Source: a virus
Reading direction: 5' to 3' (one strand)
Virus record (IMG/VR): IMGVR_UViG_3300025769_000607
Coordinates: 1 to 28,679 of that record
DNA length: 28,679 bases
Positions 16,746 to 22,148 of the stretch are shown here, one piece after another. The notes under the pieces are model-generated. The model saw only the letters and a list, made by a program, of their open reading frames with translations. It made no database searches and was not told where the DNA came from. Each line of letters begins with the position of its first letter. Position 1 is the stretch's first letter. A program made the translations under genes and the position numbers.

Positions 16746-17250
16746 CCTTTATATAGTTTCTTACGTTTTTTATTGTATTGAATATTGATGTGGTGCTTAT
16801 GTTGGTTGATTCCGATAGGCTTCTGATTGAGTGGTCGGATTCGTAGTAAATCTTAAACAAGGTCTTATCGTAGAAATGCAAGTCTTTCATTACTTCCTCT
16901 ATCTGTTGTAGCCGTTGCTCAAAAAGTATTTTGTCTTGTATTGTTTCTTCGCTATCATCGTGGGCAAGGTTGCTCACTACTGCGTTGGCATCTTTAAGGT
17001 AGGAATGATGCTTTTTCTTGAATGGGGATGTGCTTCTGATATACTGGTTGAGCATCACTCTTGCTACCCAGTATTTAATATGTCCGTTGTCGTATATCTG
17101 CTGGAGTTTTTCTTGATCGTACTCCAAAATAATAACATAGATTTCTTGCGTTAAATCTTGTGCATCTATATCGTTGCCCTTTGTTATCTTTAGGGCTATC
17201 TCGTATATGTTATTGTACTCCTTGCCGAGCAAATGCTTTAATTCGTTCAT
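16723..17250 (-). CDS. Phage sigma-70-like (ECF-type) transcription factor
   Basis: A 175-residue protein arranged like a short sigma factor: a region 2-like part (about 13-75) with IDAQDLTQEIYVIILEYD and IKYWVARVMLNQYIRS, a charged linker, then a region 4-like helical part (about 113-170) with a HTH-like SIRSLSESTNISTTSIFNTIKNVRNYI. It likely redirects host RNA polymerase to late phage promoters, matching its place at the head of the packaging/tail operon. Region 4 is less canonical than region 2, so a non-sigma regulator is possible. The start overlaps the preceding 57-codon ORF by 41 nt. Confidence 0.65.
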   Translation of the reverse strand: MNELKHLLGKEYNNIYEIALKITKGNDIDAQDLTQEIYVIILEYDQEKLQQIYDNGHIKYWVARVMLNQYIRSTSPFKKKHHSYLKDANAVVSNLAHDDSEETIQDKILFEQRLQQIEEVMKDLHFYDKTLFKIYYESDHSIRSLSESTNISTTSIFNTIKNVRNYIKDEIKDKQ

Positions 17251-17383
17251 ATCTATTCTTTAGAGCCTTGTCGCCTATGTTAATCCCATGACACATATAT
17301 AAATAGCGTTTTATGACATTTATTTTTTTGCCTCGTCTTACTGCTTTCAAAATTAATCTGTTTACTAATCCTCTTCCTAACAT
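17210..17383 (-). CDS. Small basic protein ahead of the sigma-like gene (57 aa)
   Basis: Translation from ATG 17383 gives a 57-residue, strongly basic protein (MLGRGLVNRLILKAVRRGKK, then INVIKRYLYMCHGINIGDKA, then LKNRYERIKAFARQGVQ). TAA is at 17212-17210, so it overlaps the sigma-like gene by 41 nt in another frame. The INIGDKALKNRYERI part could be a small HTH. It is the first gene after the terminator at 17396-17434, so it may start the late operon. A nucleic-acid-binding role is inferred from its charge only. Confidence 0.6.
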   Translation of the reverse strand: MLGRGLVNRLILKAVRRGKKINVIKRYLYMCHGINIGDKALKNRYERIKAFARQGVQ

Positions 17384-17395
17384 AATTATAAATTT

Positions 17396-17434
17396 AAAAA
17401 AAAAGTGGAGTAAAGATTTTACTCTCTACCCCAC
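17396..17434 (-). terminator. Rho-independent terminator between the early and late units
   Basis: On the minus strand the stem GAGTAAA / TTTACTC (7 bp, 3-nt loop ATC), extended by partial GTGG / CCAC pairing, is followed by nine T. It ends the early unit after the 67-codon gene. The late operon's own promoter was not identified in the remaining bases. Confidence 0.85.
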
Positions 17435-17474
17435 CCAAAACTAACTAATGAGAAAACCTATGCACTAATATAGG

Positions 17475-17678
17475 TTAAATTTTATTTTTTTGCTCTTGTG
17501 TTAATAACTCCAGAATCTTCTCTAAATATACGGCTAAATCCATAGCCTCTTCTTGTGCGTGTTTTATCCAGTCTATTGTAGAAAGGTCTGTACGTTCCAT
17601 AGTCTTGCCGTACTTGTTCTCTCCGACCTCTGCTCTGTCAAGTATCTTTATACATACTTTGTTCTCTACGCTACTCAT
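17475..17678 (-). CDS. Small MazG/DUF-like phage protein
   Basis: A 67-residue helical protein with VCIKILDRAEVGENKYGKTM and WIKHAQEEAMDLAVYLEKI, a pattern seen in small phage proteins related to MazG-like NTP pyrophosphohydrolases, including an acidic EEAMDLAVYLEK helix that could hold a metal. It is too short to be sure of activity. The start at 17678 is preferred over the ATG six codons upstream because it forms an ATGA overlap with the preceding 41-codon gene. A terminator follows 41 nt after the stop. Confidence 0.6.
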   Translation of the reverse strand: MSSVENKVCIKILDRAEVGENKYGKTMERTDLSTIDWIKHAQEEAMDLAVYLEKILELLTQEQKNKI

Positions 17679-17800
17679 GAGCCACAATTCTCGCAATCTG
17701 GGTTGTCAATACTACACGCTTCTGGTTGTTCTCTGTCTGACATATCTTCAAGCCAAGCATCCCAGGTTGTGTCTACGTTTTTTTCTTTCTCGTCTTTCAT
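17675..17800 (-). CDS. 41-residue acidic protein with a CxxC tail
   Basis: ATG at 17800 opens a 41-residue acidic protein (MKDEKEKNVDTTWDAWLEDM...) ending NPDCENCGS. The TGA overlaps the next start (ATGA), good evidence of translation. The Cys tail resembles the CECCGSPI end of the ParB-like protein 1.7 kb away, at the nucleotide level too. It lies just downstream of the tRNA. Function is unknown; a zinc-coordinating tail is likely. Confidence 0.6.
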   Translation of the reverse strand: MKDEKEKNVDTTWDAWLEDMSDREQPEACSIDNPDCENCGS

Positions 17801-17823
17801 TTTATTTAGATTTAAAGGTTTAG

Positions 17824-17916
17824 CAGTAGGGGTACGATTCGAACGTACAAGAGGGTATTTCTACAATCCTCGCCCACCAGACAAGTGGGTGTGTCTGCCA
17901 GTTCCACCACCCTACT
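17824..17916 (-). tRNA. Class II tRNA with Leu-like D arm but GUC anticodon
   Basis: The minus strand folds as a complete class II tRNA: acceptor AGTAGGG / CCCTACT (7 perfect bp), TG at 8-9, D stem GTG/CAC with a Leu-like loop (GAACTGGCAGA), anticodon stem CCCAC / GTGGG, a variable arm with a GAGG / CCTC stem, and T arm GTACG-TTCGAAT-CGTAC. The discriminator base is G and CCA is not encoded. The anticodon loop is TTGTCTG, so U33 is present and positions 34-36 are GUC (17882-17880). That anticodon decodes Asp codons, which does not suit a Leu- or Ser-type body. Position 37 is T instead of the usual purine. The tRNA call is firm; identity and function are not. Confidence 0.8.
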
Positions 17917-17992
17917 TGGTATTATAATACATTCCCAATATATATACTATCGGGAGTAGTATTGCGACTGCATAAATGTAAGTTTCTGCCAT
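17912..17992 (-). CDS. 26-residue single-span membrane peptide ending inside the tRNA gene
   Basis: ATG 17992 opens 26 codons (MAETYIYAVAILLPIVYILG...), mostly a single hydrophobic span, with TAG at 17914-17912, which lies in the tRNA acceptor stem. Tiny membrane ORFs of this type are common in phages but also arise by chance in AT-rich DNA. No Shine-Dalgarno-like element stands out, as usual in Bacteroidota. If real, its mRNA would be processed within the stop codon. Confidence 0.3.
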   Translation of the reverse strand: MAETYIYAVAILLPIVYILGMYYNTK

Positions 17993-18029
17993 AGGTATAA
18001 ATAGGTTTTAGTTTGTTTTGTTTGAGTTA

Positions 18030-18049
18030 GGGGAGTTCCCACACTCCCC
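18030..18049 (-). other. GC-rich hairpin in the longest non-coding gap
   Basis: On the minus strand GGGGAGT pairs with ACTCCCC around a GTGGGA loop (7 bp perfect). No T-run follows, so it is not a standard terminator. It sits in 17993-18116, the longest gap in the genome (124 nt), after the 106-codon gene and upstream of the tiny membrane ORF and the tRNA. It may be a processing signal or transcript stabiliser; no other feature was seen in the gap. Confidence 0.5.
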
Positions 18050-18116
18050 CTCTCAACGCTGATTTCCAATCTAAATAATTGAAAATAAATTGTAGCACTC
18101 TCGTAGCTTACTCACG

Positions 18117-18437
18117 TTATCCAAGTCTTTCGTCTGGGTAGTGTCTTAGTTGCATATCGCACCTATCATCCATAGGTCTATCCCATATACCTTCTTCCGG
18201 CTCCCAGTCGCATCGCCCAGCTATAAACACATTCTTTAGTTCTCTAATAAGAATGCTCTTATGTGGGTTATCTGATGCCTCTAATTCTTTTATCCTATTT
18301 TGATATACTTTTAAAAGATGATCAAGGTTTTCTGCTCTGTCTATGTAGTGATTCATTAAACCTCTAATATGACCTACTGGAAATTTACCAGTCATATCTA
18401 TAAAGTCCTCGCAGTTTGTGTCAATAGTTACTTTCAT
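18117..18437 (-). CDS. Unknown protein, 106 aa
   Basis: A 106-residue soluble protein with an N-terminal VTIDTNCEDFIDMTGKF segment, a helical middle (IDRAENLDHLLKVYQNRIKELE) and an acidic, Trp- and Cys-containing end (RCDWEPEEGIWDRPMDD). I do not recognise it. It has its own likely promoter motif 22 nt upstream, starts 35 nt after the VRR-NUC gene, and is followed by the hairpin gap, so it may be transcribed separately from the replication genes. Confidence 0.65.
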   Translation of the reverse strand: MKVTIDTNCEDFIDMTGKFPVGHIRGLMNHYIDRAENLDHLLKVYQNRIKELEASDNPHKSILIRELKNVFIAGRCDWEPEEGIWDRPMDDRCDMQLRHYPDERLG

Positions 18438-18459
18438 AGTTTGTTAGTTTTAGTTTCGT

Positions 18460-18467
18460 CAAATATA
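18460..18467 (-). promoter_or_regulatory. Bacteroidota-type -7 element (TATATTTG)
   Basis: A TAnnTTTG match 22 nt upstream of the 18437 start codon, placed to give a leader of roughly 15 nt. No good TTTG was seen at the -33 spacing, so this is weaker than the element near 20974. Confidence 0.45.
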
Positions 18468-18472
18468 AAAAA

Positions 18473-18889
18473 TTATTGTAAATTATAATAATCATCTATA
18501 AACTTTTTAGCATCATCAAACCCAGTACATACCTTTGCTAAGTAACCTCTCTCGTTTAATCTCTTGATCCAGTTCTTTTGCTTCTGACTTGCGTAGTTGC
18601 CTTTGACCTTTAACTCTAATGCAAGACCGTGGTAGCCACCTCTTGCATCGTAACAAAACACATCGGGGAATCCAGCTACATAGCCGTTACGCTTGGCTTT
18701 CATTCTTTGCGAGTGATAGCGTTGATACTGCCCACCTAAAGAAGCACAATACAATGCTTTCTTTTCAAGCCGTAAGTATGTTATTACTGCCGTTTGTAGC
18801 TTGTCCTCTAATGCTTTCAATTCTGTGCCTTTATTACTTTGTAAAAATCTGCATCCAGTTCTCGTATTTCTTTTTGTATATCTATCCAA
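18473..18889 (-). CDS. VRR-NUC-type nuclease
   Basis: A 138-residue protein with the VRR-NUC pattern: an EDKLQTAVITYLR helix, GYVAGFPDVFCYDARGGYHGLALELKVKG with the metal-binding Asp and Glu-x-Lys, then QKNWIKRLNERGYLAKVCTGFDDAKKFI. Phage members act as structure-specific or Holliday-junction nucleases in replication and packaging. The only ATG gives a 73-nt overlap with the upstream gene, unusual here; a TTG at 18820-18818 that overlaps the upstream TGA (TTGA) would start at residue 24, just before the conserved helix, and is a credible true start (115 aa). Confidence 0.8.
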   Translation of the reverse strand: MDRYTKRNTRTGCRFLQSNKGTELKALEDKLQTAVITYLRLEKKALYCASLGGQYQRYHSQRMKAKRNGYVAGFPDVFCYDARGGYHGLALELKVKGNYASQKQKNWIKRLNERGYLAKVCTGFDDAKKFIDDYYNLQ

Positions 18890-19020
18890 GCCTTTCTAAA
18901 CTCTCCTTTTGTTTTTAAATCATACTTGCTACCAGTTTCAAAATTGGCTACGTTTCTTGCGTTTTGTTCAAGTAGCTTGTCGATTTTTTTGCGTGTGCGT
19001 TTGTCTGTGTTGTACTTCAT
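18817..19020 (-). CDS. Small basic unknown protein, 67 aa
   Basis: A 67-residue Lys/Arg-rich helical protein (MKYNTDKRTRKKIDKLLEQNARNV...) with an amphipathic second half (FRKAWIDIQKEIRELDADFYKV). ATGA coupling to the upstream 222-codon gene supports translation. No motif was recognised; it might be an accessory to the neighbouring nuclease or replication protein. Confidence 0.65.
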   Translation of the reverse strand: MKYNTDKRTRKKIDKLLEQNARNVANFETGSKYDLKTKGEFRKAWIDIQKEIRELDADFYKVIKAQN

Positions 19021-19685
19021 AATAGTTTATTTACTTCCGTTCTTAAATCAAAATTATCTGCTCTCCATTTGCTAAAATATGTCATCAATGTTTTTTCTCT
19101 ACACATTACTACTGGATGAAACTGTTTGCGTTCATTGTGTACAAACTTTTTCTTTTGTTCTATCTCCTCTTGTACCTCATCCCACAATTTCTGTTTTTCT
19201 TTTAAAGTTAAAGAAATTAATCCAACGCTTTCGCACCAGTTAAAAACTTGGCTCACTCCTTGAAACTTAAACTTCTCTCCAGCTACATACTGCTCATATA
19301 CTTCTACCAAGCATAACTCTATAAACTCTTTTAGTATCTCTTTCTTATCTACCTCTTTGCACCTTTGCTCAATTTGTAGCCTTTCGTTCTCTTGGCTTTT
19401 CTCTATCCGTTTAGCGTTTACTTTTAGCTTCTGTTTGTTTAACCAGTTGTACCACGTTCTTGGATTTATAGCCATTTGATCAAACTCCCTTACTCCGTTA
19501 TGAAATGCCTTTGATACATCTTCCATAGTAAGACGATAGAATTTATCGTTTAGGTCGTTCATTAAAATATTAGCTAATATCTTTCTATCTTCTTCGGCTT
19601 TCTTTTGGCTCATCTCAAATAAAGCCTTGTTGATTGTAACGTAGCAGAAACTTAATAGTTCTTCGCTTGGCTCTTTCCCTATCAT
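19017..19685 (-). CDS. Unknown replication-region protein, 222 aa
   Basis: A 222-residue helical, charged protein. It opens with an SEELLSFCYVTINKALF helix and has a NPRTWYNWLNKQKLK segment near residue 78, which recalls a Bacteroidota phage family found beside replication genes, followed by a Glu/Lys-rich coiled coil and a C-terminal MTYFSKWRADNFD segment. It lies between the methyltransferase and the nuclease genes, with ATGA junctions on both sides. A replication accessory such as a helicase-loading factor is only a guess. No helicase or primase was recognised anywhere in the genome. Confidence 0.65.
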   Translation of the reverse strand: MIGKEPSEELLSFCYVTINKALFEMSQKKAEEDRKILANILMNDLNDKFYRLTMEDVSKAFHNGVREFDQMAINPRTWYNWLNKQKLKVNAKRIEKSQENERLQIEQRCKEVDKKEILKEFIELCLVEVYEQYVAGEKFKFQGVSQVFNWCESVGLISLTLKEKQKLWDEVQEEIEQKKKFVHNERKQFHPVVMCREKTLMTYFSKWRADNFDLRTEVNKLL

Positions 19686-20320
19686 AATATCCTTAGTTGT
19701 GCTTTATGCTGGTTAATACGTTTCATTGCAGAAAGATAATAATCTTTATCCAATTCACAAGCAGTCAGATCATAACCCAAATTATGACAAGCTATTGCTA
19801 TTGAGCCACTACCTAAATGAGTATCAAGTATTTTATCGCCCTCTTTAGCGTAGTTCATTAAAAGCCACTCGTATAATTTTACTGGCTTTTGAGTTGGATG
19901 TATTCTGTCTTTTCCTCCTCTTGTATTATGAAAAGCACTTACTGAAAACATTTTTAAAGACTTTGTAAAAGTTGTGTAGGCTAACTCTCCATCTGCAAAA
20001 TGAGAACCTTCTCCGTTCATTTTATTCCAAAAAATCCAACTACCACTAATTGACAATAAATCACAAAAATATTGTCCTCCCCAAATAATTTGATTTTTAG
20101 AAACTCTTTTTAATTCTTTAAAATATTCTCTGTTTGGTCTATTATTATCATTAAACCCTTTGTGTTTAGGTTTTGTTTTGTAAGAGTTAGGTCTGCTTGG
20201 TTTTGTAAATTTTTGCATTTTAATTCCAATACCATAAGGTGGGTCTACAATAGCAAGGTCAAAGTAGTTATCTTCATACCTTGACATTAATTCCATGTTA
20301 CACTCGTTTGTAATTTTCAT
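19682..20320 (-). CDS. Solitary DNA methyltransferase (beta class, N6-A or N4-C)
   Basis: A 212-residue methyltransferase. The catalytic DPPYG is at 26-30 and the AdoMet-binding DTHLGSGS at 166-173; catalytic motif before cofactor motif marks the beta class. HPTQKPV at 141-147 is typical of this group, as is IIWGGQYF near 78-85. A target-recognition stretch lies around 100-135. No restriction partner is visible, so it probably protects the phage DNA from host restriction or tags it. DPPY allows either adenine-N6 or cytosine-N4 methylation. It overlaps both neighbours by 4 nt. Confidence 0.9.
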   Translation of the reverse strand: MKITNECNMELMSRYEDNYFDLAIVDPPYGIGIKMQKFTKPSRPNSYKTKPKHKGFNDNNRPNREYFKELKRVSKNQIIWGGQYFCDLLSISGSWIFWNKMNGEGSHFADGELAYTTFTKSLKMFSVSAFHNTRGGKDRIHPTQKPVKLYEWLLMNYAKEGDKILDTHLGSGSIAIACHNLGYDLTACELDKDYYLSAMKRINQHKAQLRIL

Positions 20321-20961
20321 GTTAGTTGGTTTTGATTGTTAATACTAAATCCATATTGAGAAGCTAAACCTTTATTTTCTTTTGGCTTGTAATTTCGCAT
20401 CCAACGATTAGCAGCGAGTTTCCATTTCTTCATTTTGTTCTTGCCTTGCTTCCAGCCGTTGTTCTCATAATACTCAAAGAAATTAATTGCTTCTGACAAA
20501 TCAAAATTTTTCTCTATAAAATAATTATTGACCTCATTGAGAGAGGAGGGTTTACCCTCTATATTATTATTACTTGTAGTATTAATACTTGTAATATTAT
20601 CCTTAACATTTTTGTTAATAGGGTGTTTAATTTTTTTGTTAAGACCCCCCAAATCATTTTCATTTACCCTATTAACATTTTTGTTAATGGTTATAATTCG
20701 CTTTTCAATCTGCTTAGTATTAGCTACATATTTCATAGTAATAGATATGTAACCCTTTTTTGCTAATTGATTTATAAGCCTTGAAATAGTTATAGGACTT
20801 ACATTATAAAGTTCAGCAAAGTAGCTGTTTGATGCCCAGCATTTTCCGTTCTTGTTTGTTAGGCAAGTTATCTCTGAATAGAGTAATTTAGCATTCGGAG
20901 TAAGGTCTTTATCATATCTGACCTCTGCCGTTAAGATTGAGTAGTAGTTAGGTTGTTCCAT
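20317..20961 (-). CDS. Winged-helix replication initiator-like protein (lambda O / DnaD-like)
   Basis: A 214-residue protein with an N-terminal winged helix (about 15-80): LTPNAKLLYSEITCLTNKNGKCWASNSYFAEL, then VSPITISRLINQLAKKGYI. A low-complexity Asn/Lys/Ile linker follows (about 85-130), then a C-terminal part (FFEYYENNGWKQGKNKMKKWKLAANRWMRNY) resembling the DnaD/DnaT-type C-terminal of phage initiators. The linker DNA holds palindromic repeats, as in lambda O where the origin is inside the gene. A consensus promoter lies 13 nt upstream. The alternative is a plain HTH regulator, which the C-terminal part argues against. Confidence 0.8.
   Translation of the reverse strand: MEQPNYYSILTAEVRYDKDLTPNAKLLYSEITCLTNKNGKCWASNSYFAELYNVSPITISRLINQLAKKGYISITMKYVANTKQIEKRIITINKNVNRVNENDLGGLNKKIKHPINKNVKDNITSINTTSNNNIEGKPSSLNEVNNYFIEKNFDLSEAINFFEYYENNGWKQGKNKMKKWKLAANRWMRNYKPKENKGLASQYGFSINNQNQLT
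20571..20687. repeat. Candidate replication origin: palindromic iterons and direct repeats within the initiator-like gene
   Basis: Two perfect 16-bp palindromes (TTAACA-TTTT-TGTTAA) at 20603-20618 and 20672-20687 flank a degenerate third (TTAATTTTTTTGTTAA, 20627-20642). Beside them are two 14-bp direct repeats (TACTTGTAGTATTA and TACTTGTAATATTA, 20571-20584 and 20586-20599) one base apart. The region is AT-rich and codes for the variable linker of the protein, so the DNA is free to hold binding sites. That matches the arrangement in lambdoid phages. No function has been shown here. Confidence 0.5.
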
Positions 20962-20973
20962 AGTTTTTTATTT

Positions 20974-21004
20974 CAAATATAAAAAAAGGATTGGGAGTTA
21001 CAAA
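20974..21004 (-). promoter_or_regulatory. Consensus Bacteroidota promoter TTTG-N19-TATATTTG
   Basis: TTTG (21004-21001) and TATATTTG (20981-20974) are exactly 19 nt apart on the minus strand, the best match in the window to the Bacteroidota -33/-7 pair. Transcription would start a few bases before the initiator-like gene's ATG at 20961, giving a very short leader. The -33 part lies inside the terminator hairpin of the gene before. Confidence 0.75.
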
Positions 21005-21016
21005 ACCCCCAAATCC
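20981..21016 (-). terminator. Rho-independent terminator overlapping the next promoter
   Basis: On the minus strand GGATTTGGG pairs with CCCAATCC (8 bp with a bulged T), followed by seven T. It ends the unit containing the SSB-like gene 11 nt after its stop. Its T-run forms most of the spacer between the -33 and -7 elements of the following promoter. Confidence 0.8.
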
Positions 21017-21026
21017 AATTTATCAA

Positions 21027-21347
21027 TTAGAATGGCAAGTCGCCGTTTTGCTCTTGCTCGTTTCCCTCTGCAAGTGCTTTCTCCATTTGTACACTATGTA
21101 CTCCGTAGCATCTTAACGAAACAAAGTATTTGCCTTTCCATTCTCTACCTTGAATATTAATAAGAAAGGTTTTGTTCTGCCCTACTTCTAATTCTGGTAC
21201 TACGTTGTCTATTTTCTGATTTACAAATTCAATCGGTACAACGGCATCAAACTTAGTTTCTTGCTCAACAAGTACAACTTGCTTTCTGAATTTTTCGCTG
21301 ATAATTTCAACGTCTCTGATTTCCTTGATCTGACCTTTTAACTGCAT
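21027..21347 (-). CDS. DUF3127-like single-stranded DNA-binding protein
   Basis: A 106-residue protein matching the small SSB-like DUF3127 family common in Bacteroidota and their phages: KGQIKEIRDVEIISEKFRKQVVLVE, VVPIEF, a GREWKGKYFVSLRCYGV core, and an acidic disordered tail ending GDLPF, which resembles the SSB C-terminal peptide that recruits replication proteins. It would coat single-stranded DNA during replication. It overlaps the DnaA-C-like gene by 10 nt and is followed by a terminator. OB fold is inferred from family, not modelled. Confidence 0.8.
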   Translation of the reverse strand: MQLKGQIKEIRDVEIISEKFRKQVVLVEQETKFDAVVPIEFVNQKIDNVVPELEVGQNKTFLINIQGREWKGKYFVSLRCYGVHSVQMEKALAEGNEQEQNGDLPF

Positions 21348-21808
21348 AATGATTTTAGGTTTTGGGTTAAAAATTTACTTGTTTTCTTAATCGTTTCTAA
21401 CTGCCTTTTCAAGGTTATATTTTCTCCTTTTAAGTTAGCAATTTTTTCGTGTAAGGTATTTACTTTTTCTCTGTACTGGTTAAGTATAAAAGAATCCGTA
21501 TTGCTATCGCTATCGTTAAGACCTAATATGTACATTATAGAATCGTAAGTTTCTTGATAGTAGTTAAATGTAAGGTAATTCCTTTCGTGTAGTTTAAGGC
21601 TATGCAAAACGGCTGCGTGATGCTTATTAAATATCTTGCCTATCTCTGCAAGTTTATAGCCGTTATCTCGTAGTATCTTATAGCACATAATACGAGCCTC
21701 TAATACAAATCTTGTACGGTCTTTAGATTTCATTCTACCGACTGATGTTCTGTTTTCTCTTGCGACCAGTTCCAGGAGTTCTGGAATTTTATCTTCTGTT
21801 ATTCTCAT
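21338..21808 (-). CDS. DnaA C-terminal-domain-like DNA-binding protein with coiled coil
   Basis: A 156-residue protein whose first half resembles DnaA domain IV: an LEARIMCYKILRDNGY helix (about 36-51), then LAEIGKIFNKHHAAVLHSLK (53-72), in the position of the DnaA signature where the domain binds the box. The usual D-H-S/T-T-V core is H-H-A-A-V here. There is no AAA+ ATPase part. The second half (about 105-150) is a coiled coil for self-association. A role in origin recognition or as a decoy of host DnaA is inferred. It overlaps upstream and downstream genes. Confidence 0.75.
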   Translation of the reverse strand: MRITEDKIPELLELVARENRTSVGRMKSKDRTRFVLEARIMCYKILRDNGYKLAEIGKIFNKHHAAVLHSLKLHERNYLTFNYYQETYDSIMYILGLNDSDSNTDSFILNQYREKVNTLHEKIANLKGENITLKRQLETIKKTSKFLTQNLKSLCS

Positions 21809-22032
21809 AGTAATGATATTAGTTTGATTATACTTGTGTTGCTATCTTTCGCTATCGTTTTCAGTTGCTTGTAGGTTATATGTTGCTCATCCCTTAGTAA
21901 CTTCATTAAGGTAGGTTGAGATATTTCTAACTTGCTACTGATTAACGCTTTTGTTTCATAGGTATCTAATAAGACACCTTGCAATTTTGTTCGGGGTTGC
22001 CACCCTCTTCCAGTTTTATTCATCGTTTTCAT
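21805..22032 (-). CDS. Small HTH (Cro/C1-type) DNA-binding protein
   Basis: A 75-residue protein with an HTH in the second half: TKALISSKLEISQPTLMKLLRDEQHITYKQLKTIAKDSN, the xre-like pattern. A basic N-terminus precedes it. ATG at 22032 or 22023 (Met4) could be the start; the latter leaves an 8-nt overlap with the upstream 43-codon gene. It may repress early genes or control the origin. No integrase accompanies it, so lysogeny control is not supported. Confidence 0.7.
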   Translation of the reverse strand: MKTMNKTGRGWQPRTKLQGVLLDTYETKALISSKLEISQPTLMKLLRDEQHITYKQLKTIAKDSNTSIIKLISLL

Positions 22033-22147
22033 CGTTTAAGTATACTACTTCGCAATGCTCCCCACAAGCAGAGCATATTTTAGTTTCGCCCAACACAATA
22101 GCTTCGCAGCAATGACTTGCTTCTATGTTCATTATTTTGTGCAGCAT
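22016..22147 (-). CDS. 43-residue Cys-rich zinc-finger-like protein
   Basis: ATG at 22147 opens a 43-residue protein (MLHKIMNIEASHCC...). Cysteines at 13, 14, 25, 28 and 32 (CC, then CSACGEHC) suggest a small zinc ribbon, and the acidic end NDENDE is disordered. It fills the gap between the 124- and 75-codon genes, starts 1 nt after one stop and overlaps the next start. It is too short for usual gene-finding. Confidence 0.6.
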   Translation of the reverse strand: MLHKIMNIEASHCCEAIVLGETKICSACGEHCEVVYLNDENDE

Positions 22148-22148
22148 A

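Noticed and set aside
17436-17443. TAGTTTTG as a -7 promoter element for the late operon
   Set aside because: No -33 TTTG at proper spacing, and the transcript would run at once into the terminator hairpin at 17405-17434.
17455-17476. Inverted repeat AACCTAT...ATAGGTT near the end of the early unit
   Set aside because: A 7-bp stem with 8-nt loop but little T-run; the clear terminator is 20 nt downstream, so this adds nothing certain.
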